Shown: positions 1 through 11,692 of the stretch, piece after piece
Layout: the number at the start of each line of letters is the position of its first letter
Position numbering within the stretch: position 1 is the stretch's first letter
Origin: Reticulitermes speratus
Lineage: Eukaryota > Arthropoda > Insecta > Blattodea > Rhinotermitidae
NCBI GenBank assembly: GCA_021186555.1
Contig: JAJKFL010000330.1
Location: 25,411,444 to 25,475,443 of the forward strand
DNA: 64,000 nt
Direction of reading: 5' to 3'
Program-made: the position numbers and the translations under genes
The notes under the pieces: generated by a model
Told to the model about the DNA's origin: nothing
The model's input: the letters and a program-made list of their open reading frames with translations, nothing else
Database searches by the model: none

Positions 1-2339
1 ATAACATAAACTAACTTCTTCTCATCATGTTGTGTTGTACTATTTGTTTAATTGAAACATTAGGTTCCTTGTCTGCACAAGAATGTTCTACTTTATTATA
101 CTATAATTTGTATAAACATAATAATTATAATAACAAATGATATCACTACTACGACATCTATAACCTCAGTACACAAAACCAAAACTTAAACGAAAACCAC
201 ACTATCAACAAAAACCCGATTTTCGATATACTCACCACATAAGAAAAGCACAAACCTAGAAAACAACCACTGCATAGGCAACATAATGCAATACACACAC
301 CACATCATTAAGCAGCGTCATACAAGAATGTAAGTACAATAACCCAACAAATGACTCACAATAGCAATAACCAGGAGCATAAATAGTAAGAATGCCCAAG
401 AGAACAAACACAAACACATAAAAACTCGGACAATAAAAATCACAATACAAAGCAACTTACAAAGCAACAAAAAACCCTCCTAACGTCTAGAATAATCTCA
501 ATATGACCTATAAGGTCGAAACATGTCGTAGTATTGATATTATTCCTTACAATCACTATTGTGTGTACACAAATAATAATATAATATAATCAAACCTTGT
601 TCAGCAGAGAAGAAATCTGATATTTCACTTGAAATATAACCACGCAATTTACAAGTATAATTTTAGCCAACCAGTCATATTTCGAAACTACAGTCATTAC
701 CGAGGACTTAACTTACACAATTTCATAAGCCATTTTTTGTTTCACATTGTACAAGTAACATCAGATTTGGTTTCAAAGGATGCATAATACATAAAGTCGT
801 CTAAGTGTAGGCATCACTAACTCATGATACTAATTATCACATTGAATATTATTGCAGTAATGGACATTACACTAAGTGCGTCAAAGATTTTAAGGTGGGC
901 TTGACGTAATCATAAATACGTATGTGTGCGGGTACTACAATGTTTATTCATAAAATTCAAATATAGCCTGTTGGCTATTCAGAAATATGGACATGTCAGC
1001 GGTAATACAAAATTGGCAGTAACGTGATTGGGCACTGCTTCTCTATACGTTCATGTGTGCTAGTTAATTAAGAAAAATATTTTGTTACATTCTCAGGCGG
1101 GGAAGCACCACTGCTTCAGGTGTGTGTCATTTGGCCAGTGGGCTGCATATTGCATACCCCGGTATTATAGTTTGTTTTCCCACAGATAACAGCACAGCGT
1201 GTTATTATATACGTGTAAAACTGTGTGCAAATGGGCAGGACTTCCAAAACCCTAATCCCAGTACAACAATGCATCATTATTAACGGCCTGCCATCACCGC
1301 TACAGTAATTTCCACAACCAAAGTTTCAGAAGTCAAAAGTGAAGTTCAGCTGCGAAAGGAAGGCGTCTTAAAGTCAGTTCTAAATCAGTACACGGTGTGA
1401 GAGTTCTATCCTTATTCGTTACCAATAAACTCACACACAGTGTGATTTGTCCTAGAAAAGTAGCTTTGAACCTTGGTAGAGCGAAGTGTTAATTGTTCTC
1501 CGGTTAATTTACACAACTCACAACTAGCGTGTCACAGGTAATACTACTTTACATTTTAATCAATAAACAAGGTTTACGTGATAATTTTTATTACCAATAT
1601 TAACTTTTATAGATGTTAAACGGAAACATAGTGTGATTTCTCATTTTCTTAAATTTGCACACTATCAGAGATATGTCTCCCGGAATTAATGATCGGCAGA
1701 AAATGTTTTATATTATTGCCAAAACATGTCTTTACGAAGAGAAAAAGTAAAAAATCTGATAAAATTCTATATGGAGGGCGTCGTTATCAGAAATCAGACG
1801 TAACAGTCTTTCATATAAAAGAGGGGTGAAATACATAGTCAGTGTCTGGCTTGAGGCCAAAAATGTTCCAACACTTTTCATTGGCCAGCGCTGAACTTTT
1901 TCATTCCGCCGACCCACTCAGGGTGAAGGAATATTAATCTCAACTTACATTACGATGTGTTACTGGATAACTGAGCAAAATAACGGAAGAATTGTATTTA
2001 CAAGTGTAATGACTCATCATATAAAGGGTTTCTGCTGTAGAGATTATCGACAGTGGATTACGAACCGAGCAGTAATTTATCAAGAGGAAAGTTATACTGT
2101 TTATTACACTGAAGGTTGTGCATTATAAACTACATTAGTGTGAATACGATGTAAAGATGACCGCTGATCATTTTCCATTGTCTAGAGCTGATATTAAGTC
2201 CCAGTCATTAGCTACAGTGCGAAGGACAGGGACAGAAGGTATGTAATACCTGCTCAGGGCCGGAAAGCTAACCTAAGCCACTGTGAAACAATAATCATAT
2301 GTCCAAAGGTTACAAGGAAAAGGTAAATTTGTCCCTCCG
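1..2339. other. No gene recognised; A/C-rich strand segment
   Basis: I see no supported gene, RNA or transposon here. Roughly 160-480 is markedly rich in A and C and poor in G on the plus strand, so that the minus strand has a short T/G-rich open frame. That frame is compositional and resembles no protein I know. The rest is ordinary AT-rich DNA. Confidence 0.5.
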
Positions 2340-2580
2340 TGATTTGAGGCTTCCGCCGCGATGTTTAGATCTGCTTTCTTCTGGGATATTACGCAGCGTC
2401 GAGTGGTAATCCTTTACCGACGTTTCGGGACAATTCCATATCGGACGCATCTTCAAGGGTCAAGAAGTTATTGGACTTCTTGACCCTTGAAGATGGGACC
2501 GATACGGGGTTGTCCCGAAACGTCGGTAAAGGATTACCACTCGACGCTGCGTAATATCCCAGAAGAACGCAGATCTCAAA
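2340..2580. repeat. Foldback palindrome with hammerhead-like half-units
   Basis: Two roughly 100-bp arms (2369-2468 and 2475-2576) are inverted copies separated by only six bases. The arms share the ttcttctgggatattacgc end, a GAAACGTCGGTAA block and a CTTGAAGATGGGAC block. A related single arm lies at 5161-5310, and its continuation (cgcggcggaag) matches the DNA just outside the left arm, so the repeat unit extends beyond the palindrome. Each arm carries TTGAAGA, a GGGAC/GTCCC stem and GAAAC. This resembles a hammerhead core except that the invariant C before TGA is T. Penelope-like elements are known to carry inverted terminal repeats with hammerhead motifs, so a relic of that kind is my best inference. 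A foldback DNA element is the alternative. Confidence 0.75.
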
Positions 2581-2613
2581 TGTGTCCCTGTCAACTCAGT
2601 AAAGGCCTAAGGG

Positions 2614-2861
2614 ATGAGTAGAGTTACAGCTCTACTTATTCTTAACCTCGGCGCCAGATGAGGTAAGTTGTCAATCTCACGCCCCGGCCGCTTAACTCCC
2701 AGGAAAGAACGCCGGTTCCCAATGAATAGGAGACTGCATGGGCCCAGAGCCGGTCTGGACGTTTGTGAGGAAGAGAAAGATCTCTTGCCCTTACCGGAAT
2801 TCGAACCCCTGACCGTCCAGACCGTAGCCTAGTCTCTATACCGACTACGATATCCCGGCTT
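2614..2861 (-). mobile_element. tRNA-derived SINE, family SINE-1 (diverged copy)
   Basis: The tRNA-like head is at the right end, reading on the minus strand from gccgggatatcgtagtcgg, with a B-box-like stretch ggttcgaattccgg over about 2795-2815. The body shows the family landmarks: ccagaccggctctgggcc, ccccggccgc and a pyrimidine/purine tract near cttaacctcgg. The (AGGTAA)n tail seen on better copies is lost. Compared with the copy at 46444 it has many substitutions, so it is an older insertion. It is not a functional tRNA gene. Confidence 0.8.
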
Positions 2862-4336
2862 CTACGTGTAGAGCGGAATCACATATTTAAAAGGAAAACA
2901 CAAATTTAAAATGTTTGACAGATCTTTTCAGGAAGAAAGAATGAAAAAGACTGACATAAGCACATTTTAACATTGCGTAAAGAGAACCCTCAGATTTAAA
3001 TGCATATACAGATCCTTCATGTTTCTGGGCCTTTAATTAGGCTACAACAGCATGTTTTCCGTCTTATCCACACAGCTGTAATGACCACCTTTCTATGTCG
3101 TTTAATGTTACGGGCCTACAAGCTACGTCAAAGTATTGCTTCGTTAAATAGCTAAAATTCGAACGTTTCAGAACACAATTTTGATGTGTTCCAGCTGCAA
3201 CTGCGGGTAGACAAATTCCTAAAAACACTTTCGTTTCTTATCTCTGTTAGATGACATCGTATCAATCACGTTCATGATTGTGTCATCCCGTTGACTACGG
3301 AAAAATTCCCACGATGTAGTCAGACAAAATGTTCCGCGGCTAATAAGCAACTAGCAGCGCCATGTTTCTTTCTTACGTGCCTTGCAGTTAATTTATATAG
3401 CTATCAGATGGTGAGATTAGCTGCCTGATATATACACACCTAACCGTAATGGGCATTTTGTCCGGACAATGTGTGTGTGTGTGTGTGCGGTCTGCTGCTT
3501 ACTGAACGCTTTAATTAATTTGAGCTTTATTAAAGTGAATCTAGAATTTTATTATCATAGTAACGACCTTTATAATGTGCACTAATGACTGCAAAGAGTT
3601 CAGCTGCAAATTAGATACAACTTTTATGAAAATTTATTTTATATGCAGTTCATAAAATTAGAAATGCAGTTCTGTGAACATTCTTAATAATAAAGACAAC
3701 ATTATATAGTACAATTATACAAAGTTTTCTTTATGGGTCCCGAAGTGAACAGTTTATGACGTAATTCCTTTCTTTAAAGGCACAGTAACTCGAAAATGGA
3801 GTACTAAATAAATATATTCTGCTAATGAAAGGATTCGTTAAAGCATCCGGATTTTAATTATCCCCGTCTATTTGTATTTGCGTAAAGAGAATTTAATTAA
3901 GTTTTTCTTAGCCTACATCCCTTCTGTAAAAAAAAGGGAAAGATACGAAATCAGTATTCTGTGTATGTATGTTTTTCCCATCTTCCCATTTTTGAACGTG
4001 GTGACTGATTTCTGCGGAACTTAACATCACCCGCTTCACGGCAGCCTACACTACCAAACTCAGTTATCCATTCGTAATAAACTGACACTCTATATAATAC
4101 TCACAGTAAAGAGTAATATGGATTTTTTTAAATTCTAATGTATCAGAATCAGAAATCACACTGGCAGGTAACTATGAGTGTTGAAAGCAGCACACTTTCC
4201 AACTAACAAACGAGTGCACGGAATTTAACCAAAAATGTTTGTTGTTAGTATCAACCCAGGATAAAGTAAATCTTCTAAAGATTTTGTCTGCTCCAGCAGT
4301 ACTAGTTGAGAAGATGCACAAATAAAGAACCAGCAA
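2862..4336. other. No gene recognised; short GT microsatellite
   Basis: Nothing supportable as coding. A (GT)n run of about 18 bases lies at 3471-3488. The remainder is AT-rich unique-looking sequence. Confidence 0.5.
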
Positions 4337-4492
4337 TGTGTCTTCTGTGCCACAGCGATGTGTCTTCTGTGTCACAGAGATGTCTTCTGTGCCACTGCGA
4401 TGTCTTCTGTGTCATAGCGATGTCTTCTGTGCCACACCGATTTGTATTCTGTGCCACTGCGATGTCTTCTGTGCCACAGCGATGTGTCTTCT
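4337..4492 (+). repeat. Minisatellite, 20-22 bp unit, about 7 copies
   Basis: The unit cttctgtgccacagcgatgt repeats about seven times with substitutions (ccactgcg, tcatagcg, ccacaccg) and an occasional extra GT. Two overlapping plus-strand frames through it encode cysteine-rich repeats (CLLCHSDV-like). These follow from the repeat and are not evidence for a protein. Confidence 0.9.
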
Positions 4493-5160
4493 AGGCCTCT
4501 ATATAGGGTCATTATTTTGGGTTCCGACAATGACCAGCCACCTCCGTCGACTAGCTTATGTCACACACAGAAGCTCGCTCCGACGCTGCTGACATGAGAG
4601 TCCACGAGTCATCTGCCAGCTGCTATATGCCTTTCATTTCAGACATGCTCTAAATGCAGTTTCTAAATGAAATTTTGTGTAAATTCGACAACGACTTACA
4701 AGTATGTGAATAGTTTACGAGCGTCCTGTTCCATTCTGGACAGTACAAGAACAAACATAAGGCATGTGCTCCATTTTATCCATATAAGACAACAGGGGTT
4801 CACAAACTCTACAACACAGATCGTGAGACAATACGGAATTTTGTGAACTGGTTGCCTGCATGGGATGCATGATGGAGAAATAAAAATCGAATTCCTTCTG
4901 TTTAGCAAAGAAGCTTGGTGGATGGGTTAACTCTCACAAAAAAGTTTTCCCATGTTAAAACACGTTACATGACGTTAACCTTTGTGTGGCGTGCTATGAG
5001 AGTTTTCTTAGACCCTACATTTACTTTTACATTGATATGTATCACATATTCTGAAGTCATTGTTAGACGCCTGAACGATTACGACAGAACCTATGTCCTC
5101 TTTTCAGCAAGACAGTGCAAAAGCTCACACCGGCACCAACTCTATGCAACTCTATCCAAG
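4493..5160. other. No gene recognised
   Basis: Unique-looking AT-rich DNA. Short open frames on both strands show no recognisable domain. Confidence 0.4.
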
Positions 5161-5310
5161 ACTTGGACTTCTTGACCCTTGAAGATGGGACCTATATGCT
5201 GTCCCGAATGTCGGTAAAGATTTATCACTCGACTCTGCGTAATATCCCAGAAGAGCGCAGATCTCATCAACATCGCGGCGGAAGTCTGAAATCACGGAAA
5301 CCTATACATT
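5161..5310 (+). repeat. Solo copy of the palindrome arm unit
   Basis: It matches the right arm of the palindrome at 2475-2576 (ttggacttcttgacccttg, then a hairpin, then gtcggtaaag and gcgtaatatcccagaag). It continues through catcgcggcggaag to tcacggaaa, the reverse complement of the DNA left of the palindrome at about 2336-2360. The GAAAC box is damaged here (cccgaatgtcgg). It shows that the palindrome is two inverted copies of a dispersed unit of about 150 bp. Confidence 0.75.
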
Positions 5311-6181
5311 GTTCAGTAAGTGTTTCAGTGACAAAAAACTAAGCAGGAGATTCCGGCAGAGAAAATCTTTACACTACGTCACAAGATCACTGCCAAAAAC
5401 CTTCCACTAACCACTTTACACCCTTACAGGTATTCAATGTTAAGACTAATGCTCTGGAACTTTTCCCATAATCGTGTGTCCACTTCGGGTGCTGCTGCTT
5501 CAGTGTTATAAGGCTAAAGTAATATATATTCTCTATTACCAGATACTCTGATCAAGAAGAAACTTGAGAAAACGCGTGTTTCTTCTTCAGAACACGCCAG
5601 TAAGTTTCCGCACGGCATGCAACTGAACATAATTTACAGCTCTCTTGCATCCGGAACTTTGTTTCCACTTTCTGCAAATAGCAAAAGGAAATAAAAAATC
5701 GAAGCAATACATTGTCAGACCTACAGCTTGGCTTGCTAAACAATGAAATATGTATGAACCTCGTGGCTATGTTGCTGAACGTGGTAGGCCCTAAACAGGC
5801 GGCAAGCCACATCTTACAGTAAACAGCATTAAAAATAACGCAAAAAAGGCAGCTGCAATCAGGGAAGTAACCGAAATACGTAAATATATATGTTAAAAAA
5901 ATTTAGCATCTTAACAAGCATTGTGCTCAATTATCAAGCTTTTCTGTTTTAATAAACCGTCTTTCATGTCGTCACAACATAAATAAATGCATGTCATAAT
6001 GGCATAAACGTGTAGTGAAAGGCTAATTCTGTTTAATCTATACGAAATTCACATGGAATATATAATTACAACTTTAAGGCATTAAGTGCCAGCAAAGAAA
6101 GATTTTCAGGCTTTCACGCAGGAAACTGATCAGCCGATAGGCTTTTGGGTTTAGACATCATGTAGGATCGCAAGCTGATAA
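5311..6181. other. No gene recognised
   Basis: AT-rich, no supported feature. Minus-strand open frame 5552-5812 (86 codons) has no recognisable domain. Confidence 0.4.
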
Positions 6182-6221
6182 AGACGTTTGGGCCAAAAGC
6201 ACTTTTGCCTTCCTCAGGGTG
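6182..6221 (-). other. CTGANGA-hairpin-CAAAC module (degenerate hammerhead-like)
   Basis: On the minus strand: CTGAGGA, a stem-loop pairing GGCAAAAG-type with CTTTTGGCC, then CAAAC. The GAAAC box has its G replaced. This shares its layout with modules near 9973, 11026, 17798, 19479, 37471 and 60076. A catalytic RNA is not expected from this copy. Confidence 0.35.
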
Positions 6222-6589
6222 ATGAAATTCCATCCAGGTAGACGCTTAATTAATTACAGAGAAGGAATTGCATCGATTACATAGGAAAGCTGCAAGGAAT
6301 GTGGCCAATCACAACCACAGGAAGGGAGAGGGGTTAGATCCTGTTAGCATACAGGTAATCGAATTTTACTGAAAATCAGATAAAGCTAAACGTAAGTCTA
6401 CTTAAAATGCATAAATTTGTGATTGGCTTTATAGTGCAAATATGATTTAACCGATCTCGCACAACTGCAAAGACAGAATCGGTTTACACTCCCAGGCGTA
6501 TGAACTAAAGTGTGAATCCAGAAACAAATCGGCCACATTCAAATGGATATTATTATGCAAAACCAAGGGGTAAGTAAACACCTGTCTTG

Positions 6590-6838
6590 AAGGCCCAGAT
6601 AGGGAGTAGAGGTACAGCTGTACTCTTTCTTTAACCTCAGTGCTAGATGGGGGTGAGTGGTAAACGCCACGCCGCAGTCGCTTTACCCCCGGAAAGAGAC
6701 TCGGTACCCTTTGTACAGAAGACTGGGTGGGGCTAACGGCCGTTCTGGACGGATGCGGAAAATCTCGCCCCTACAGAGATTCGATCCCCGGACCGTCCAG
6801 CTCGTAGCAAGTCGTTACACCGACTACGCTATCCCAGC
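6590..6838 (-). mobile_element. tRNA-derived SINE, family SINE-1
   Basis: Minus-strand copy. The tRNA-like head at the right reads gggatagcgtagtcggtgta, and a B-box-like ggggatcgaatctc follows. The body carries agaacggccgttagcc and accgagtctctttcc, and ends near ctgggccttca. No (AGGTAA)n tail remains on the left. Plus-strand frame 6657-6872 is a by-product of the SINE. Confidence 0.85.
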
Positions 6839-6841
6839 CCA

Positions 6842-8377
6842 AAATCCAAGAGTGTATAACAGAAATATGTGAATGAATCTTGGAACTCCCCAACACCATA
6901 AAACACCTCTCATTGTATTTTCTTAACAACCTGTTCTGAAACCTCAATTCTAAAACTTCACGTACGCTTATACCTGTAGATGAATTTCATGCTTCAAAGT
7001 GGTATCGACGGTACCTCAATACACTTTTTAAATTAACGGTGTCAATATTTGCACAGAAAAACATTCCCTACGAAAATCTTCGTTACGCCACTCTAGAGAA
7101 CATGTGTAGTTTCTATAAATTTCCTCCCATATTTATGCCGTTCACAATTTTGTGTACTTTGACTACGTTACTTTCGTAAAAACTGTTCAACTTGCTCAAG
7201 GATTATTGTGATCCTGAGAGCTCTGTCGATGCAATAACTATGCTATGGGCTGCTCGACCGAAAAATCCGGCATTCTTTTCACACCGTGAACAGTAATTTT
7301 TTCGTCACAGCTCTGTCGATTCAGACTCCAGCTGCCTCCCAGCACCCTCAAATACTTACAGCTATTTCTTCGGGGTAAAAGCGGTCGACCTCTGCAGCCA
7401 ACCACTCACCTCCATCAAGAACCTAGGTTAAAAATACTGAAGCTATACCTGCACTCCCTAAACGTCATTTTTGGCTTGGTCTTCAATTATTTCAGCACAG
7501 GGTACGTTCATAATTGTTACCTCGTTATTAGGTGCATTACTGGTGAAATTGCATCGCAGTCTCCTGCACGCCTCTGATATACTTTCCTTTCAAATTCAAA
7601 ATACTTATCTAAACATCTAATAAAACCAATAAAGCTTGTGGCTTAAAGTTCCAACATGTCAATTCTATTAGCGAGTATTATGTAATTTAAATTTATGATA
7701 TTTTACCCGTGCATAAAATAAAAAGCTATGTTCAGTAGACACATACTTTCCCTTCATACTGTAAGTGGCATTTCACTCAGAGAAGGCTGCGAATTGATAA
7801 TTACGAATCATGCGTTAATTTTAAGGATTAAAATTAAACCCCCGGGCTTCTTTCTGTGAGACCTGCTGAAAGGTATAAGGCCTTTTAAAACAAACATCTT
7901 ACTACTGACAACCCAAAAGAAAATATCATCAAGCAAATTAGTTCAATTCCTCCTTCTATATTGTCTTCAAATTTCGCCAACATGGAACGTGTTCGCCATG
8001 CAACTCCAGTTAAGAGGAAGTCACTTACAGTATCTTCGGTAAACCAATCAGCTCCACAGCAACCAAGGTATGTACTCATCAAGTTTCATTTTATTAATCT
8101 ACAATTATTAATACGGTGCGCACTCCGAATAAAACATCCTTTGCTGCACAGTCCATACATGCTGTTATTTATGAAAGCACGTCTCGTGAAATGCAATTTT
8201 CATTCCTAAGTTTAGACGGCAGCATTTTTTGTAATATGCAGGATTGTGGTTTGCTTTATAAATGGCCGTCCGAGGATCACAGAGAGCATGTTTACTGTAA
8301 ACATCGGCAATACACTAAGCACACTCCCTGTGGGAGAGTCTCGGTCACTTAAGGCGTATTGGTGAACTACACTAACT
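6842..8377. other. No gene established; possible small exon near 7982-8067
   Basis: Mostly unannotatable. One spot is exon-like: from an ATG at 7982 a short basic peptide begins MERVRHATPVKRKS and runs to aaccaag followed by GTATGT, a canonical splice-donor match, at about 8067-8073. I see no promoter, no partner exon and no homology, so this stays a hint only. Confidence 0.2.
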
Positions 8378-8992
8378 TTGTTACTGGCTCGACGGACAGC
8401 TTCAAACCACAGTAGCAACTCTGCAACGACCGACCACGGCTGTCTCTACAGACTACAATTTTTGTGCAAGAATTATTATAATTGCCAGCGTTCCAGAATT
8501 AAGATTCTACTTCTGTCACTATCCCTGGAGGTCTGTTATCAAAGTAGCCCTTATTATGAGCGGACATCAGTTAAACACATGAGGTTTCATGAGGGAAAGA
8601 AAAATGAACACAAGTATTTTAAAGCAGGCCTATATTACCAAATAAAGTACAAGCTGGCTGCAGGCTTGCAGTCAATATACCACATTAACATATCAAGCAC
8701 TTCAGTACTATTATTCACACATCCGAGCGTGAAACATTTTGAAGGGCTTGCTGCAGCTCTAGCAGACAGACTGACACTGCTGCATCAGGATAATAAACCT
8801 GATAAACACAAATGTCTGCATTTACACGAATCTTTTTCACTCTCAATCCGACATAGACACCGTACGTATTCCCTCCACCGAGCGACTGTTCTCCAGGGAG
8901 CCGTGTATCTGATTTCCTCGCCGTCTCGGTCCATGAAAAGGGTTTGCTGGAACGTCGTAAATGGAAAGAATAGGGTTGTCACAAATTGCTGA
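8378..8992 (+). CDS. Unexplained 204-codon open reading frame
   Basis: This is the longest uninterrupted ATG-to-stop frame in the window. The predicted protein is basic and rich in H, S, L and K. I see no signal peptide, no membrane segment, no zinc-finger spacing and no repeat-derived motif. I recognise no family. No polyadenylation signal or splice context obviously matches its ends, and a shorter minus-strand frame overlaps it (8785-8982). A chance frame in 64 kb of non-coding DNA, or a decayed transposon, is as likely as a gene. Confidence 0.15.
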   Translation: MLLARRTASNHSSNSATTDHGCLYRLQFLCKNYYNCQRSRIKILLLSLSLEVCYQSSPYYERTSVKHMRFHEGKKNEHKYFKAGLYYQIKYKLAAGLQSIYHINISSTSVLLFTHPSVKHFEGLAAALADRLTLLHQDNKPDKHKCLHLHESFSLSIRHRHRTYSLHRATVLQGAVYLISSPSRSMKRVCWNVVNGKNRVVTNC

Positions 8993-9515
8993 GAAAACCG
9001 AGATTAAGTTCGGGAATAAAGCAGTTGAACTACCTGCTAATTCAATGGCTTGAATTAGTCAGCGCGACATTATGATTTCATGAATTCTACTTTGCGGGAC
9101 CATTGTGATTGTTTATAATTATCACACTAAATCTACAATTAGTATATTTCAGATATGAATTCCCCTCTTCAACATTAACCGCACTATTGCCGAAATTTAT
9201 AGATCCCCCATCTAGATGCGTCTTCGTAAGTTCCAGCTGTGGCAGAAGAATATAGCGCTCTTGTCACATCTAATTTGAACTCCAGTTTTCAAAGTGCGCT
9301 GCTGCAACACTGCGTCTAGCAACAGAACGAATCGTCAGATGACATCACAAAACAAAGGAAAGGGCAAAGCGTCTTGCAAAAACATGTCCGTCAACCAGCG
9401 GCCTGTCCCGGTACTGAGCGCTCGTACGGAGATTCATAAAATCACGATGGTAGTATACCTGACTACACAAGAGTAGGCCTACTTCTTGGCAACGTAACAA
9501 TCAATTTGTCTTTTG
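8993..9515. other. No gene recognised
   Basis: No supported feature. Small open frame 9294-9476 is unremarkable. Confidence 0.4.
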
Positions 9516-9625
9516 TGCAGCTGGCAGCGTAACAATCTGCCGCTGTACCCTACTCAGAACCAGATAAATCCAGTACACATCCTCAAACTTTTTCCTCTAA
9601 ATCCATTTTAATATTATTGTCCTAT
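9516..9625 (-). mobile_element. LINE 3'-end fragment
   Basis: Read on the minus strand it encodes, with stops, pieces such as NIKMDLEEK-like and CTGFIWF-like strings. These match the C-terminal tail of the LINE family seen more completely at 16440-17270 and 48615-49320 (consensus style DNIKMDL, then WI.LAQ). Only about 110 bp survives. No RT motif is present in this piece. Confidence 0.5.
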
Positions 9626-9972
9626 CCAAGCTCATATTTTGTAAGCGGTTTGCTCCCTTCTGGTTTTGCGAATAAAATTTTGTATGCACTTTTTATCTCT
9701 CTTATATATCCACACCGTCATAATTTGTGACTCTAATAAATTACTGGATCTGGAGAGCAGACAAGCAGTGCCGAGCATTGAAACAAATTGGTTGTCGTCA
9801 GTGCGTTTACTAATCAATAAAATGAAGTCCACTGAAAGTGATTTGTGAACACCGAAATTGTTTCGTCACTAAGAAAAGTGCTTTTAGTCAATAATTTAAT
9901 AAATTACAATTCAAGAATATAGTTCACATTATACAGTCATACATACACAAAGTAATTTTATCAATTTTATTT

Positions 9973-10013
9973 AGGCAACAAGTTTCGGCTTAACATAAGC
10001 CATCATCAGGCCT
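9973..10013 (-). other. Best-preserved CTGATGA-hairpin-GAAAC module
   Basis: Minus strand: CTGATGA (complement of 10003-10009), one T, a GGCTTA/TAAGCC stem with a 3-base loop, then GAAAC (complement of 9982-9986), followed by TTGTTGCC. The two conserved boxes of a hammerhead core flank a perfect stem II. The extra T after CTGATGA departs from the textbook core. I cannot show stems I and III or a cleavage site convincingly. Confidence 0.45.
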
Positions 10014-11459
10014 TTTCTTTTAAGTACTTTCAACAAAAACTTTAAATACAAATAGGTGTGAGATCTCACCCTTTAAAAAATTCGTAATAAATACTAGAAA
10101 GAAACACAATAAATTTTTTAAAGCTGTATAAAACTGAAAAATATGAGAGGGATGGATCACCATAAAATTACAATTCATTGAAATACAAGAATTCTCTAGC
10201 GATAAGGCCGTATAACTATATTTATGAAAGATACACTAGGCCACATTTCTACATTCGGACTTAAAAGGGGTGAGACAGGAAATCATTGGCATTACTAAAA
10301 TAGCCATGCATCGTTTAGTTCACTTACGTGCCTACAAAATGTATACAGCCGAATTACACATTTCTAGATTATTCCGTCCAAACAGCAACTCATGAACCCC
10401 GGGAAATTCCTGTGGGACCTTGCGTTATCTTATATTGCATGTAGTTAATTAAGGGCCTAATAAAGAGAGACAGCTGATATGCCCACACCGAGACAAGTAT
10501 CTACTATTCCTCGACTATCACCCCCCCCCCCCCCAATGTGTAGTATACCCTGTACCTATCTCTACGATAACCATATCACTATCGAATTTTAAACCTTCAA
10601 CCAGCGTCCAGAATGCTCTGTGGTCAATATATGGAATGCTGCCCAAGGTAGCAATCCACAGGCAAATGCTGACCCCGCTGCGATGAATGGACCACTGATG
10701 GCCTCACAAATATCGACAGACTTACTCAGTCAGGCCCTCAAGCGTATGCAGAGGAGACGTATTATTCATAATTCAGATAAACTAAGACGGTTTTTCAGTA
10801 CATCTCGTGACTTATTTTTCTTACTTGATGTGAATTTCTTTGCTTCTAGCTTAGCTAGATCGCTGGCACAAAGTGCGATGGCCTGGACATGACTTTGACT
10901 TCGTAGAAATTCTGATTTATGTGAGAAATTTAATACGTTCAGCATAAACTTTTATTGAAATTAAGCTTTATCTTTCAGAATAAGATAACATTTTATTAAA
11001 CATTACAACTGCATCGTATAGAAGCTATGATTTTCGACAAGATAGTATCATCTTCAGGTGTGTGGAAATAGACTGTTTACAATGCAATGCACTGTCGTTA
11101 TTCATAAAAAGGATGATCTAAAATTATAATCTAAAACTGATTTGTGTACTGGAAAAGTTCCTAACCTTTGATCTCTTCTAAAATTTACATTTAAAAAACG
11201 CGTAAAGAAGTCAGTTTTGAATTTCACTTTTTAGGTAAACACCATTAAGAACAACATCAGAGCACCTCTTTCTCAGTAATTTCCCCAATTTGCCTGAAGA
11301 GGACATGATCGTATCGAAAGGTGTAACGTGTATACGAGTACGACACAATTGTAATACTTAACAAGAAAGGCGATGTACGCATGAAGTAACACTGTAGGTT
11401 TTCGCGTACTCTTCAGCTATCCTAACAGCCTGATATCATTTCACTAAATTATGGCGACT
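10014..11459. other. No gene recognised; C14 tract and one more hairpin module
   Basis: A run of 14 C lies at 10521-10534. At about 11026-11062 the minus strand has CTGAAGA, a weakly paired spacer, then GAAAA: another member of the hammerhead-like series, with a poor stem. Frame 10620-10892 (90 codons) has no recognisable domain. Confidence 0.4.
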
Positions 11460-11692
11460 CAATGTCGCCGGCAACAATAAAACGTACTTGAGTATTCATG
11501 TAAAGTGTCCAACACATTCGCCCGATTTCAACCAAATTTGGATTTTCTCAAGAAAATTTCATAAAGGGCCCCAATATCAAATTTCACGGAAATCCCTCCA
11601 GTGAGAGCCGCGCTGATACATGCGGACAGACGGACAGACAAGACGAAGATAATAGGCGCTTTTCGCGATTATGCAAAACGCGCCTAAAGAAG
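11460..11692 (+). repeat. Dispersed 'GGACAGAC' repeat, copy A
   Basis: Runs from atgtcgccggcaacaataaa through a block of the ATCAAATTTCACGGAAATCC type and GCGCTGATACATGCGGACAG to a terminal hairpin in which AGGCGCTTTT pairs with AAAACGCGCCT. Copies B (24490) and C (25940) are on the same strand. The element ends at CTAA just after the hairpin in all three. Open frames through it give SVRPSVRLS-like minus-strand peptides that are by-products of the GGACAGAC repeats. I do not recognise a transposon class with confidence. Confidence 0.8.

Noticed and set aside
4306..4592. Cysteine-rich small proteins
   Set aside because: They are translations of the 20-22 bp minisatellite in two frames.
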